Positions 25,433 to 34,717 of a DNA stretch of 64,000 nucleotides are shown piece after piece. Within the stretch, counting starts at the first letter, position 1; every line of letters begins with the position of its first letter. The DNA comes from Clostridia bacterium (GTDB lineage Bacteria; Bacillota; Clostridia; Peptostreptococcales; Anaerovoracaceae). Both the position numbers and the translations under genes were made by a program. Under the pieces are notes generated by a model. It worked only from the letters and a program-made list of their open reading frames with translations. It was not told the origin of the DNA and did not search any database. The stretch spans positions 124,001 to 188,000 of the forward strand of contig CABJAP010000007.1 in assembly GCA_902363595.1 (NCBI GenBank). The letters run 5' to 3'.

Positions 25433-25469
25433 AACAGCTCCGCACCCCGATAAATGATGCGGAACTGTT
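25433..25469 (+). terminator. Terminator after the surface-protein gene
   Basis: AACAGCTCCGCA (25433-25444) and TGCGGAACTGTT (25458-25469), followed by ATCATTTTTAAA. The opposite strand also has a T-rich tail. Confidence 0.6.
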
Positions 25470-25509
25470 ATCATTTTTAAATAAAAATCAAACACAAAAG
25501 GATAGACAG

Positions 25510-26010
25510 CGGGGGTTTTGTGGTCGGGGTGGTGCTGGTGCAGGCTTCTTATGCGGTTGTATTGGATGCGCTGAAAACGTCCATGACCAATCTGGCCTTC
25601 AGCCTTCTCATTGCCATGGCTGTAACGCTGCTCATCGCTATGGTGGTCTTTCGCATTCTTACCCAGCCTTTGGAAAAAATTCAAAAAAGCGCCCGGCAGC
25701 TCCAGGAGGGCAATTATGATGTGCGTACGGATATTCATCAAGAGGATGAGCTGGGGAGGCTGGCCAAGTCTGTGGATGAGCTGGCCTTGAGGCTGGCGAA
25801 GGCAAAGCAGGAGCGGAATCGTTTGGATGACATACGCAGCACCTTTATTACCAACATTTCCCATGAGCTGCGCACGCCGGTGACCAGTATGCGCGCTTCA
25901 TTGGAGGCCCTCTGTGACGGCTTGGTAACGGAGCCGGAAAAGGTGGATCAATATCATCGGGCGATTTTAAAGGACAGTATTCAGCTTCATCGCCTGATCC
26001 ATGAGATAAA
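25510..26010 (+). pseudogene. Remnant of a sensor histidine kinase (both ends missing)
   Basis: Open from about 25520 to 26116, but only to about 26005 does it look like a kinase: a membrane helix (TNLAFSLLIAMAVTLLIAMVVF), a HAMP domain (ILTQPLEKIQKSARQLQEGNYDVRT), and the HisKA box with the phospho-acceptor in FITNISHELRTPVTSMR. Homology stops abruptly after QLHRLIHE. The rest of the frame is antisense to the end of the pilus operon. The sensor domain and the ATPase domain are absent and no response regulator is nearby. A rearrangement joined this fragment to the pilus locus. Confidence 0.8.
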
Positions 26011-26016
26011 ATTCAA

Positions 26017-27009
26017 TTATAAGGCCTTAGCCGCCGGTATCCATCCGTTGCTCTGCAAGGTAGATAAAATCGAATCCGATTCAACCCCATTGAATGGTGT
26101 CATTGCTGATGATTGAAGGTTGGGCCTAACATACCAGGTTCCTTCCCAATAGACTGCATAAGAAGCCGTATGCTGCTGATATTCAAAACGCTTATAAAGG
26201 CTCTCTGAGGTAATGTAAACAATAGGCACTAAGGTGTTTTTGGTGATGAAAATACACAAATACATTTTTTCATTGAGCCAAATCTTACATCCGTTTTCCA
26301 GGCTTTTGTCCTTGGTGCTTTCATAAGTTTTCTGTATCTTATCCCTCGATAAGATATTGCTGATACTGTACTCAGGGAACTGTCCGTTGTAGTACTTGCC
26401 ATCCTTTTGCAGCATGCGGAAGATACCGTCATTTCTCTGCCACTTTTCCGGAAAACCATACTGGCTATAGGTCGCATTGAGGGCGATTTCCTCTCTTGCC
26501 AAAGCCAGCATGCCTTCAGGCGAATTCTTATCGTAAACGCTTGCCACATCAAGCACTGGTTTTAGCTGGCTTTTTAGTGTATAAATCTTCCTTTCACCAG
26601 AAAAAACATTCAATGTCATGTCAATGCAATTTTCGCCATTCTGTACAGTTTCCATGGCCACTGTCTTATTTTTATAAAATTTGGGATCAAACAGTAATTG
26701 ACTCTGCCCATTCTCATTTTTAACCAGATAGCCTTCGTCGTTTATCGTGATTGTAATACCATCCGCCTGTATTGTTCCATTTCCGTTTTCATCCTTTTCG
26801 CCGGCGGTTAAGGTCCCGGACAGATTTGCGTCGCTGCGAATCTCTTCCAGCAGACTTTCTGTCAATAATTTGGCATCGGAAGAATCCTCTACACGGTTAA
26901 AAATCTTAGTGGAAGGAGATATCAACGCAATCACGCATATGATAAAGATTGCAGCAACTGCCATCGCTACAATAAGCTCGATTAATGTGAAACCTTTTTT
27001 GTTTTGCAT
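26017..27009 (-). CDS. Minor pseudopilin, PulJ/PilW-like
   Basis: 330 residues with a class III signal peptide: MQNKKG, cleavage after Gly6, then FTLIELIVAMAVAAIFIICVIALIS with Glu5 of the mature protein. The long C-terminal domain (LLFDPKFYKNKTV..., YAVYWEGTWYVRPNL) is not recognised. It would be processed by PilD and sit at or near the pilus tip. It is the last gene of the pilus operon. AGGAGG precedes the start. Its 3' end abuts the histidine-kinase remnant and no terminator is evident there. Confidence 0.8.
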   Translation of the reverse strand: MQNKKGFTLIELIVAMAVAAIFIICVIALISPSTKIFNRVEDSSDAKLLTESLLEEIRSDANLSGTLTAGEKDENGNGTIQADGITITINDEGYLVKNENGQSQLLFDPKFYKNKTVAMETVQNGENCIDMTLNVFSGERKIYTLKSQLKPVLDVASVYDKNSPEGMLALAREEIALNATYSQYGFPEKWQRNDGIFRMLQKDGKYYNGQFPEYSISNILSRDKIQKTYESTKDKSLENGCKIWLNEKMYLCIFITKNTLVPIVYITSESLYKRFEYQQHTASYAVYWEGTWYVRPNLQSSAMTPFNGVESDSILSTLQSNGWIPAAKAL

Positions 27010-27108
27010 CTGCGTTCACCTCCTAAACCATATGGAATGATTGCCTCGCTAAAGCTGGATAATATTTCTATATTGTGTCGTTCATCCTATTTGCTGGACG
27101 GAATTCAA

Positions 27109-27840
27109 TTATGATGCCTCAAACCAATTCTGTAAAGTCACTGTGGGAGGCCAGTACCAACTGCCTCCCGGCCCGGCATAGACGTAGAGCTTTCCGTCTT
27201 TACCGCGATACAGATCTCCCGTATACACCTTATCAAAATAACCGCTGGCATTCAAGTCCTCGTCTGTCAGTATAGTACCAGTAAACTTTGCAAAGCTATT
27301 ATGCTGTGATGGCCCGGCAGCAGCCTGTGCTTTTGTCACATGGGTATCCTGCACCGCTACATAGTATTCCTTATTATATTTTACGATAGCTCCCATAGGA
27401 AAAGACACCAGACCATTCTCTCCTACATCCTCTGGATCCGGCCAATCAACAGCATTCTTAATTTCGTCCTGATCCGGCGGTTCCTCCGGTTCTTCTCCTG
27501 GATCCGGCTCAATCTCTCCAGGAACGTATGTAAAATAAGTAAACAAATCGGCAGACTTCACCTTTATTTCCATCGCAACTGTCTGCCCGCCTATGCTAAC
27601 GTCCAGCGTTCCCTCCGCTTCATCCTGCCCTGCATTTTGCTCCACCTTCGTCGCCGCAGCTTCAATCTTGTCGGATTTTTCCTGGGCCTTCCTGTTCATC
27701 GTTGTTGCGGAGCTGATCAGCGCAGTAATCGCTCCCAGGGCGATTATGACTATGACAAAACTGACGATGGTCTCTACCAGAGTCTCGCCTTTTTTATTCA
27801 TACGGATTTGTTTTATTGGCTGACGCTTTCTGTTACCCAT
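27109..27840 (-). CDS. Minor pseudopilin with a carbohydrate-binding-like C-terminal module
   Basis: 243 residues from the ATG at 27840. The prepilin segment is MNKKGETLVETIVSFVIVIIALGAITALIS, in which Phe1 is replaced by Glu. After an acidic Pro-rich linker (EPDPGEEPEEPPDQDE) comes FPMGAIVKYNKEYYVAVQDT...GPSQ, which resembles the short ChtBD3/CBM5-12 fold (GxxVxYxGxxYxA...P). A similar aromatic stretch ends the protein (YAGPGGSWYWPP). It may let the pilus tip bind glycans (inference). The start overlaps the preceding gene by 28 nt; a GTG at 27855 is an alternative start. Confidence 0.7.
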   Translation of the reverse strand: MGNRKRQPIKQIRMNKKGETLVETIVSFVIVIIALGAITALISSATTMNRKAQEKSDKIEAAATKVEQNAGQDEAEGTLDVSIGGQTVAMEIKVKSADLFTYFTYVPGEIEPDPGEEPEEPPDQDEIKNAVDWPDPEDVGENGLVSFPMGAIVKYNKEYYVAVQDTHVTKAQAAAGPSQHNSFAKFTGTILTDEDLNASGYFDKVYTGDLYRGKDGKLYVYAGPGGSWYWPPTVTLQNWFEAS

Positions 27841-28421
27841 GTCTCCTGCTCCCACATTTTCTTGTCCGCCGAAATGGTTACAATCCCATCATATGCATAA
27901 ACGGCTTTTAATCGATACGTATTTTTTCCGAACTTGGCGGTAAATTGAATCGTAAGGTCAGATAATGCCAGTCTGGCTCTCGTTATGCTGGTGCCGTCTT
28001 TTCCCAGAATCGTCAAGCTGGGCGTATAACGAACCTCCATATTTTCAATCGAGTAGTCTGAAAGGCCGTCGCCTGTCAGCTGGATACTCTCCACCGAAAG
28101 CTCCTGCGCAGGTAATGTCACCGTATCATTAATCTCCGCGACTCTCCCGGAAACGGCGCTGTACGCCTTGTTGCGGATCAAAATTCCTAGTTCTCTTCCA
28201 TGCATCGACTGATCGATCACATTCATCGCCGATTTTGCCACATAGTAGGTTTGTCTGCCTTCTACTCTGCGATTAACCGTATTCAGGCTGTTGGCCGCCG
28301 CCGTGAGTACAGCAGTTCCGATAATCAGTAGAACGGCCATGATAATGACAGCGATAATCAGAGTATAGCCTTTTTTTCCTGAATCCTGCGGTATCAATCT
28401 GCATCTATATTTAGCTGCCAT
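27813..28421 (-). CDS. PilX-like minor pilus assembly protein
   Basis: 202 residues with an N-terminal KKGYTLIIAVIIMAVLLIIGTAVLTAAANSLN segment, the PilX/GspK-type hydrophobic helix lacking Glu5. Then NRRVEGRQTYYVAKSAMNVIDQSMHG, like the PilX N-domain that marks repeated Ala-rich membrane-proximal helices. It likely primes pilus assembly with the other minor pilins. AAGGAGG precedes the start. It overlaps the giant pilin gene by 11 nt upstream and the next pilin by 28 nt downstream, so the four minor pilins are tightly coupled. Confidence 0.75.
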   Translation of the reverse strand: MAAKYRCRLIPQDSGKKGYTLIIAVIIMAVLLIIGTAVLTAAANSLNTVNRRVEGRQTYYVAKSAMNVIDQSMHGRELGILIRNKAYSAVSGRVAEINDTVTLPAQELSVESIQLTGDGLSDYSIENMEVRYTPSLTILGKDGTSITRARLALSDLTIQFTAKFGKNTYRLKAVYAYDGIVTISADKKMWEQETWVTESVSQ

Positions 28422-31134
28422 CAGCGACCTCCTTCCATGGAGTCCGATGGAATAACGTTTTCAATTTGCAGGAACTATCGTTAACTTTAAGATAAGGATA
28501 GGTGTATTCAAAAACGCCGACTTTTTTACCGTTTTGTGATTCTAATCCGGCAAATTTATGTTTTTTCAGATCTTTCGGCTCTTCAAAAATACGCTCTGCA
28601 TTTTCAAATATGAAATTGGGCCTTTCTGGCGCACCTTTATAGGTTGCACAGTTTTTAGCCGGCCCCGTTGCCATTGCGCCACGTCCGTAAAAAAGACCAT
28701 CGGCACGATCTTTAACGTTCTCTACTTCTCCAATATTATAACAATCCGACAATTCCGTATAGGCTCCGTAGCGGCCGGCCAGACCTCCAAGATATGCCTT
28801 TTGGCTGCCCGCTTTCACAGCGCCGGTATTATAGCAGGACCGGATACGATGATAATCGGCTTTTGACTGCTCCAGCATTTGCAGCCCCTGCGCCTGGAAA
28901 ACATCTCCAAGCACCCCGCCTGTATAAAGACCTCCTGTGACCGTACCTGCATTATAAGATAACTCTATAGTAAGTGTGCGCTGTTTGAATTGGCTCAAAT
29001 ACTGGCCAACCAAACCGCCCGCGTTTTTCTCCGAATCTACTTTCGCAGCATTGACGCAGTATCGGATCGTCGCATCACGACCAAACTCCGAGCCCCGGTG
29101 TTCACCGGCTATTCCGCCGGCACAGTTGCTGCCATTGATTTGAAGGCTGTCATTTGCCGTACCACCGGTTACCGTGTTATAAGTACCCATCTGACGCAGC
29201 TCCATGCCAGCGCCGAAATACGGCGTACCGACGAACCAGGGCAACCCTTTTTCTGCGTTATATCCTGCCGCTGTACCGTTTTCACAATATGTAATATTAC
29301 CGTAGTTGTCGCCGACAATGCCTCCTGCACATCCTCCTTCAGCATCTTCTGTCTTAGGATCGGAATCAAGATCTGCAACCCCCGCAGTTACGTTAACCGC
29401 AGCTGCGCATTGGGTAACAAGACCGGGGCCTTCCGCTTCCGTTTTCCCGATCATATTCTTGCCCACGATGCCTCCGGCCTTGCTCTCTCCTCCGGAAGCA
29501 TACACAGCGCCTCTTGCTGTACATTGGGATACAATGCCCCAGTTTTCTCCCACAATACCGCCAACTCTGTGCTTTCCATTTATGAAATATTTGCTTTTAG
29601 CAGAGCTTTTCAAATAACCGCTGATATAGGAATCCGTATAATCAAGCGATACTCCGCTGACCACACCGGTTTTTGAAAGGCAGCTGAACAGTCCGGTCAT
29701 ATTGCGCCCATTATCTTGAATAGTCAAATTATAGATAGCATGGCCCATGCCGTAATACTGCCCTTTAAATCCGTTATTTTGACCCCATGTGTAGGATGGT
29801 TTGTCGCCCGCCGATCCCAAAAGCGGAGCCTGGTTTCCAATTGGCTCCCAGTACGGAACCTTTCCGTCATAGGTACTGCAGTAGATATCGCCCAGCTGAA
29901 TGTAATTGGTCGCTTTTGCTTCATCACCATAACGAACATTATTCAAATGGCGGATGCTTTTTATTCCATATCCCTCCTTGCCGTCTGCGGTTGCTTTTCC
30001 TGCAAAATAGCTATGGGGAGCAGTCTGACCTGCTTCAGGAAAGCTATAGGTTTTGTTCTCTGAATGCTTGTTGACAATCAGGGTCGCCGTTAATTCTTCC
30101 ATACCAAGAGATTCGTGGTTTTTCGTTATAGAAAATTGTTCTCCAATTGTATCCAGAACGAGTACCAGGATCTTGCGATCGTCACTTTTTCGTGTTTCGA
30201 TATACATTGGATAATAGCAGATGTCCGAGCTGCTGCTCTTCACTTGAAAAGCCTGCTTCAAAGCTTCATCGACCTTACCTTTGGGGTCCTCTACATCTTT
30301 GGCCACCGCCTCAATCTGAGAGAAAGCAAAGCTGCCTGCCTGCGGCGATGATTGGTCGTTTGTGATTGTAATGCTTTCTTCCTTGTCGCCTTTTATGGTA
30401 ATAACCATATTTTTCACCTGGTCCATTTCTTTCGGAAGCAGGCATTCAACGGTCAGCAATCCGTAGTTGTTGCCGCCGTTAATATTATTTCCTTTTGTCT
30501 GCTCCAATTCATCATAATCGACAATCTGAATATCAGCATCCGCAGCTTCCTCGGTCCCATCGGCTTTTCCCGTGCTGTCCACACCCCAATAGCCCATCTT
30601 TCCATCTTTACGGTCCTGCTTACTCCGCTTATAGGCATTATATGTATCCGAATTTTTGCTCCCATAGCCGATGGCCGCAACTACTTCGCTGTAAAAGGTC
30701 GCATAAACCTTTCCCGTCTTTTTGTTAAACTCAACGAGAACGGTATTTTCCAGAATCTCAGGATCGGTTAAATACGGCTCCAACAGCTGGTATATGGCCG
30801 TCCCTGTTTTATTGGTCTGGGACTGGTTAATCGATAAGAATACAATATTGTTTTTATTCTCATCCAAATCGGTAAACTCGGGAGAGATCCCTTCGACGTT
30901 TACAGGTTCGCCTTCGACCAGCTTATCCCCACTGGACATCCTGGACGTCAGCGCCTTCTGCGCGGCAAGAAATACGCTCCGGGCCACCTTGTCCCGTGCG
31001 GTTTGTTTGGCGTTTTCCATATATCCGATCCCGGTGGGTATGGCGATGGCTGCCAGAATGGCGACAATCGTCAGCGTAACAATCACTTCCACCAGGGTAA
31101 AGCCTTTTTTCTGTTTTCCCGCGCTGCTAAACAT
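28411..31134 (-). CDS. Giant type IV prepilin with GLUG-type adhesin repeats
   Basis: 907 residues, five to six times a normal pilin. The prepilin signal is KQKKG then FTLVEVIVTLTIVAILAAIAIPTG with Glu5 intact. Residues about 50-400 are a mixed domain. From about 510 to 860 there are repeated blocks of the form GGIVGENWGIVSQC, GGIVGKN, GGIVGDNYGNITYCENG, GGIAGEHRG, GGLVGQYLSQ, GGLAGRYGAYTELSDCYNIG. These are GLUG-like beta-helix repeats seen in surface adhesins. It would be processed by PilD and displayed at the tip or along the pilus. GGGAGAAAAAC precedes the start. The repeat edges contain paired Cys (STARG/QC...YC). Confidence 0.8.
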   Translation of the reverse strand: MFSSAGKQKKGFTLVEVIVTLTIVAILAAIAIPTGIGYMENAKQTARDKVARSVFLAAQKALTSRMSSGDKLVEGEPVNVEGISPEFTDLDENKNNIVFLSINQSQTNKTGTAIYQLLEPYLTDPEILENTVLVEFNKKTGKVYATFYSEVVAAIGYGSKNSDTYNAYKRSKQDRKDGKMGYWGVDSTGKADGTEEAADADIQIVDYDELEQTKGNNINGGNNYGLLTVECLLPKEMDQVKNMVITIKGDKEESITITNDQSSPQAGSFAFSQIEAVAKDVEDPKGKVDEALKQAFQVKSSSSDICYYPMYIETRKSDDRKILVLVLDTIGEQFSITKNHESLGMEELTATLIVNKHSENKTYSFPEAGQTAPHSYFAGKATADGKEGYGIKSIRHLNNVRYGDEAKATNYIQLGDIYCSTYDGKVPYWEPIGNQAPLLGSAGDKPSYTWGQNNGFKGQYYGMGHAIYNLTIQDNGRNMTGLFSCLSKTGVVSGVSLDYTDSYISGYLKSSAKSKYFINGKHRVGGIVGENWGIVSQCTARGAVYASGGESKAGGIVGKNMIGKTEAEGPGLVTQCAAAVNVTAGVADLDSDPKTEDAEGGCAGGIVGDNYGNITYCENGTAAGYNAEKGLPWFVGTPYFGAGMELRQMGTYNTVTGGTANDSLQINGSNCAGGIAGEHRGSEFGRDATIRYCVNAAKVDSEKNAGGLVGQYLSQFKQRTLTIELSYNAGTVTGGLYTGGVLGDVFQAQGLQMLEQSKADYHRIRSCYNTGAVKAGSQKAYLGGLAGRYGAYTELSDCYNIGEVENVKDRADGLFYGRGAMATGPAKNCATYKGAPERPNFIFENAERIFEEPKDLKKHKFAGLESQNGKKVGVFEYTYPYLKVNDSSCKLKTLFHRTPWKEVADGS

Positions 31135-31154
31135 GTTTTTCTCCCAATATCTAA

Positions 31155-32213
31155 CTAAACTCTTCTCATGAATTGCTGCAGATCAGCCCGGTCTGTGGAA
31201 GCCATTTCAGCGGTTTCCAGGGTGATCGATCCCATGAGAACCAATCTGGCCAAGTCGCTGTTCAAAGTATGCATGCCCTGGGACATTCCCGAATGCATGG
31301 CCGTGGGAAGCTGGTAGCACTTATCTTCACGGATCAGATTACCCACAGCATCCGTACCCAGGAGGATTTCGGTAGCCGCGATCCTGCCGTTTCCAGCCGC
31401 GTTGGGCAGCAGCTGCTGGGTGATGACACCCCGCAGAATCATAGAGAGCTGATTGCGCATCTGCTGCTGCGTCTGAGGCGGGCAAGTGTCCACGATACGG
31501 TCAATGGTCTGTGAAGCCCCTGTGGTATGCAGGGTGGAAAGGACCAGATGGCCGGTTTCCGCCGCGGTTACAGCTGTGGAGATGGTTTCGTAGTCGCGCA
31601 TCTCTCCCACCAGAATAATGTCCGGATCTTCACGAAGGGCAGAGCGCAGCGCCCCGGCAAAGGAACCCACGTCCTCACCCACTTCCCGCTGGTGAATCAT
31701 GCTTTGATTCTGGTCAAAGACATATTCCACCGGATCTTCCACCGTGATGATATGGGCGGCTTTTTTCCGGGAAATATAATCGATCATAGCGGCCAGCGTC
31801 GTCGACTTGCCGCTTCCGGTTGGCCCGGTCACCAGGATCAGACCTCTGGGTTCTTCTGCCAATTTTGCCATGACCGGCGGCAGATAGAGTTCTTCCAAGG
31901 TGGGTATCTTGTCGTTTAGAAGGCGCACTGCCGCCGACAGCCCGGTCCGATCCTGGTAGACATTAACCCTGTGCCTGGTTTTATCCGGAAGCTGCAAGGC
32001 GAAGTCCTGATCTTCTCCCCGCTCCAATCCCTCTCTCTGCTCCTGGCTGCACATGGATAGAATCAATTCCCGCAGCTCCTGGCGGGAAAGGGCTTCTTCA
32101 GCGCGGATCAGGCGGCCGTGCTTTCGCATGGCCATTCCCAGCCCTTCACTAATATGCAAGTCGGAACAGTTCTGTTTTCTGGCTCCTGTGAGCAGCTGCT
32201 GAATATCCATCAT
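31155..32213 (-). CDS. pilT: Pilus retraction ATPase PilT
   Basis: 352 residues. It has the N-terminal PilT domain (SDLHISEGLGMAMRKHGRL), Walker A GPTGSGKSTTLAAMIDY, Asp box EDPVEYVFDQNQSMIHQREVG, Walker B ALREDPDIILVGEMRD and His box GHLVLSTLHTTGA, then NRIAATEILLGTDAVGNLIRE-type C-terminal sequence. It depolymerises the pilus, driving twitching and DNA uptake. The start was placed at 32213, one base after the pilB stop, with GAGG at the right distance; the longer frame lies inside pilB. Its presence implies a retractable pilus. Confidence 0.9.
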   Translation of the reverse strand: MMDIQQLLTGARKQNCSDLHISEGLGMAMRKHGRLIRAEEALSRQELRELILSMCSQEQREGLERGEDQDFALQLPDKTRHRVNVYQDRTGLSAAVRLLNDKIPTLEELYLPPVMAKLAEEPRGLILVTGPTGSGKSTTLAAMIDYISRKKAAHIITVEDPVEYVFDQNQSMIHQREVGEDVGSFAGALRSALREDPDIILVGEMRDYETISTAVTAAETGHLVLSTLHTTGASQTIDRIVDTCPPQTQQQMRNQLSMILRGVITQQLLPNAAGNGRIAATEILLGTDAVGNLIREDKCYQLPTAMHSGMSQGMHTLNSDLARLVLMGSITLETAEMASTDRADLQQFMRRV

Positions 32214-32214
32214 C

Positions 32215-33903
32215 TTAATCATCCTCTTCTGCGTAATACGCGATCTTATAGAATTCCTCCATGGTGGTGATTCCCTGCAAAACCAGGGTTCTCGCCGCAT
32301 CATAGAGACTTTTGAAATTCTGTTCTTTTCTCAAGTAATGGCGAATATCGCTCATTTCCACTTCTTCCGTTATCATCTTGCGCAGCGTTTTATCGATGAG
32401 CACCATTTCATGGATGGAACGCCTCCCCATATAACCAGTGTGATTGCATTTTGAGCAGCCCTGGCCTTTTTTCAAGGCTGCGGTTTCACCGATGTCAAGT
32501 CCCAGAGCCTTCAGCTCGGCGGGCGATGCCGGATACGCCTGGCCGCAGTGGGGGCAGACCTTTCGCATCAGACGCTGCGCTACCAGTCCCACCAGTGAAT
32601 TGGCCACCATGTAGGACGGAATTCCCATGTCTCTGAGACGAACAATGGATGAGATGGCGTCGTTGGTATGGAGGGTGGAAAAAACCTGATGGCCGGTGAT
32701 GGCCGCACGCACGGAAATGGATGCGGTTTCGCTGTCTCTGGTCTCACCGACCATGATCACATCCGGGTCCTGTCGCAGCAGCGCCTTCAGCCCCACATCG
32801 AAGGTAAGGCCGGCCGTGTTGTTCACCTGCATCTGATTGACTTGGGGCAGATTTCGTTCAACCGGGTCTTCAATGGTGGAAACATTGACCGCTTTCTTCG
32901 CTATTTGCTCCAGCACCATGTAAAGCGTGGTCGTCTTTCCCGATCCGGTGGGCCCTGTTATGTAAATGATCCCATGGGGACTGGCGATCATGGACTGAAA
33001 TTTTTCAAAATTTTCTTCTGTCATACCGTACGTCTGTTCCTGATCAACCACCACATTGGTGTATAAAAAACGGATAACCGCTTTTTCGCCGAAAACGGTA
33101 GGGACAATGGAAACACGCGTATTAATCTCCATATCCTCCAGCCGTATCTGGAAATGGCCGTCCTGGGGAAGCCGCCGCTCTGCGATATCCATCCCTGATA
33201 GGATTTTGATCCTGGCGATCAGGGGCAGCTGCAGAGCTGGCGCCAGCTTTACAATTTCCGTAATGACACCGTCCACACGCATCCTTACTTGTATATGTTT
33301 TTTAAAGGGTTCGATGTGAATATCACTGGCACCCATCCGGTAGCCCTGGACCAGCAAGTTATTGAGGGCCTGAACAATGGGAGCCTCATCACCCGTCGGC
33401 TCCAGCTGGGCCAGTTCTTCGGCCGGCAGCACCACGTCCACCTTTTGAAAGGCTTGTTTGGTGACGATCTCTGAATAATAGCGGTCGATGGCTGCCTTGA
33501 TATGTTCGCTCACATCTAAAACTACGCCAATGGTCTTTTGGGTAATCTGACGAACGTCTTCCACGGCGTAAAAGTTCAGAGGATCGCTCATGGCAACGGT
33601 TAGAATACCGTCTTTCTCCTCCACTGCGATCAAATTGTACTTCTGTGCCACTTGGCGGGGAATCAGGCTGACCGCTTCCGTATCCAGAGTTTTCCCCGAT
33701 ATGTCCACCACAGGCAGTTCCATTCGGTGACCCAGCGCGTCCAGCATCTGCTGTTCGGTCACAAAGCCCATTTCCATGAGAATGCCGCCCAGCCGTTTTC
33801 CTTTGTTCTGACGCTGATATTCCAATGCCTGCCCGAGCTGCTGATCGTCGATATATCCATGTTCTTTCAGGACTTCTCCAATTCGAACATTTTTCATTGC
33901 CAT
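32215..33903 (-). CDS. pilB: Pilus assembly ATPase PilB
   Basis: 562 residues: a GspE N-terminal domain (KNVRIGEVLKEHGYIDDQQLGQALEYQ), Walker A GPTGSGKTTTLYMVLEQ, Asp box EDPVERNLPQVNQMQVN, Walker B LLRQDPDVIMVGETRD, and the Zn tetracysteine pair CPHCGQ...CSKCNHTGY specific to PilB/GspE. It powers pilus extension. The ATG at 33903 is used, but the ATG two codons later has a better-spaced AGGATGG. The order B-T is usual in Gram-positive systems. Confidence 0.92.
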   Translation of the reverse strand: MAMKNVRIGEVLKEHGYIDDQQLGQALEYQRQNKGKRLGGILMEMGFVTEQQMLDALGHRMELPVVDISGKTLDTEAVSLIPRQVAQKYNLIAVEEKDGILTVAMSDPLNFYAVEDVRQITQKTIGVVLDVSEHIKAAIDRYYSEIVTKQAFQKVDVVLPAEELAQLEPTGDEAPIVQALNNLLVQGYRMGASDIHIEPFKKHIQVRMRVDGVITEIVKLAPALQLPLIARIKILSGMDIAERRLPQDGHFQIRLEDMEINTRVSIVPTVFGEKAVIRFLYTNVVVDQEQTYGMTEENFEKFQSMIASPHGIIYITGPTGSGKTTTLYMVLEQIAKKAVNVSTIEDPVERNLPQVNQMQVNNTAGLTFDVGLKALLRQDPDVIMVGETRDSETASISVRAAITGHQVFSTLHTNDAISSIVRLRDMGIPSYMVANSLVGLVAQRLMRKVCPHCGQAYPASPAELKALGLDIGETAALKKGQGCSKCNHTGYMGRRSIHEMVLIDKTLRKMITEEVEMSDIRHYLRKEQNFKSLYDAARTLVLQGITTMEEFYKIAYYAEEDD

Positions 33904-33927
33904 CCTGCTATGCCCTCGCTTTCCTGG

Positions 33928-34707
33928 TTATACCTGGCTGCTCTGGTAAACTTCAAATACCAGTTCTGCCGTATATGGATATTCCTTTGATTTTTTCGTT
34001 TCATTAAGTACCTCGGCCAGCGCGGAAGCGGTCTCGTCTTTTTCCTGGTTGGTCAGTGCAAAGCTCCTCACAGCTACGCCTTTTTTGGCGGCAGCTCTGC
34101 CCACCAAGGCCGAGAATTGACCCATGCTGCCCTTCACCTTTACTGTGACCACGGTCGTGGTAACGACGGAATCATTTGCCGAAGTGATGGGCTGTGTCTG
34201 AGGCAGAGCGGCATCCTGGTCAGTAAGCACGTTGGTGTTCTGCTGGTCCAGCAAGGCGTCTTTTTCTTCCTTTGTCGCCTGGGTTTCTCCCTCAGTGTTT
34301 TGATCCTGCTGATTATCGTTTTCTTCGTCGCTGCCGATGGTCAGCGATATGGGCTTAAGTCCGCTGGATGTGATCATTCCGGTAATCAATTTGTCGATGT
34401 CCTCATTGACCATGACCTCGTTGAACTGATCTGCCAGTTTGCTGATGCTTTTTTTATACCCGGTAACCTGATCCTGCAGGGACGCTTTTTGCCCGATCAT
34501 CTGGTCGATCTCTTCCTTTTGCTGTTCAATGGCTATCAGTTCATCGGAAACTTCTCCGTGCCGCTCCACTGCCGGAGCGATTAAAAATGTAACGCCGCCG
34601 GCCACGATGACCACAATGATCAGCACGTAGATCAAAATCAGCTCCCGTTTCGTCAGCTTTGCCAGCTGCCCCATGATGTCCATGGATTTTTTCTTTTCTT
34701 TACCCAT
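33928..34707 (-). CDS. pilO: PilO-like inner-membrane alignment protein
   Basis: 259 residues: a basic cytoplasmic N-terminus, one membrane helix (LILIYVLIIVVIVAGGVTFLIAP), a coiled coil (ELIAIEQQKEEIDQMIGQKASLQDQVTGYKKSISKL), then an acidic Asn/Gln linker and a ferredoxin-like C-domain. This is the PilO/GspM layout; identity to Pseudomonas PilO is probably low. It joins PilM and PilN to form the membrane platform. It follows pilN with a 10-nt gap and GGGGG before the start. The linker (NDNQQDQNTEGETQ) is unusually long. Confidence 0.75.
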   Translation of the reverse strand: MGKEKKKSMDIMGQLAKLTKRELILIYVLIIVVIVAGGVTFLIAPAVERHGEVSDELIAIEQQKEEIDQMIGQKASLQDQVTGYKKSISKLADQFNEVMVNEDIDKLITGMITSSGLKPISLTIGSDEENDNQQDQNTEGETQATKEEKDALLDQQNTNVLTDQDAALPQTQPITSANDSVVTTTVVTVKVKGSMGQFSALVGRAAAKKGVAVRSFALTNQEKDETASALAEVLNETKKSKEYPYTAELVFEVYQSSQV

Positions 34708-34717
34708 TCCTGCCCCC

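Noticed and set aside
25520..26116. Intact 198-aa sensor kinase
   Set aside because: Lacks the sensor and ATPase domains, and the last 35 codons are antisense to the pilin gene.
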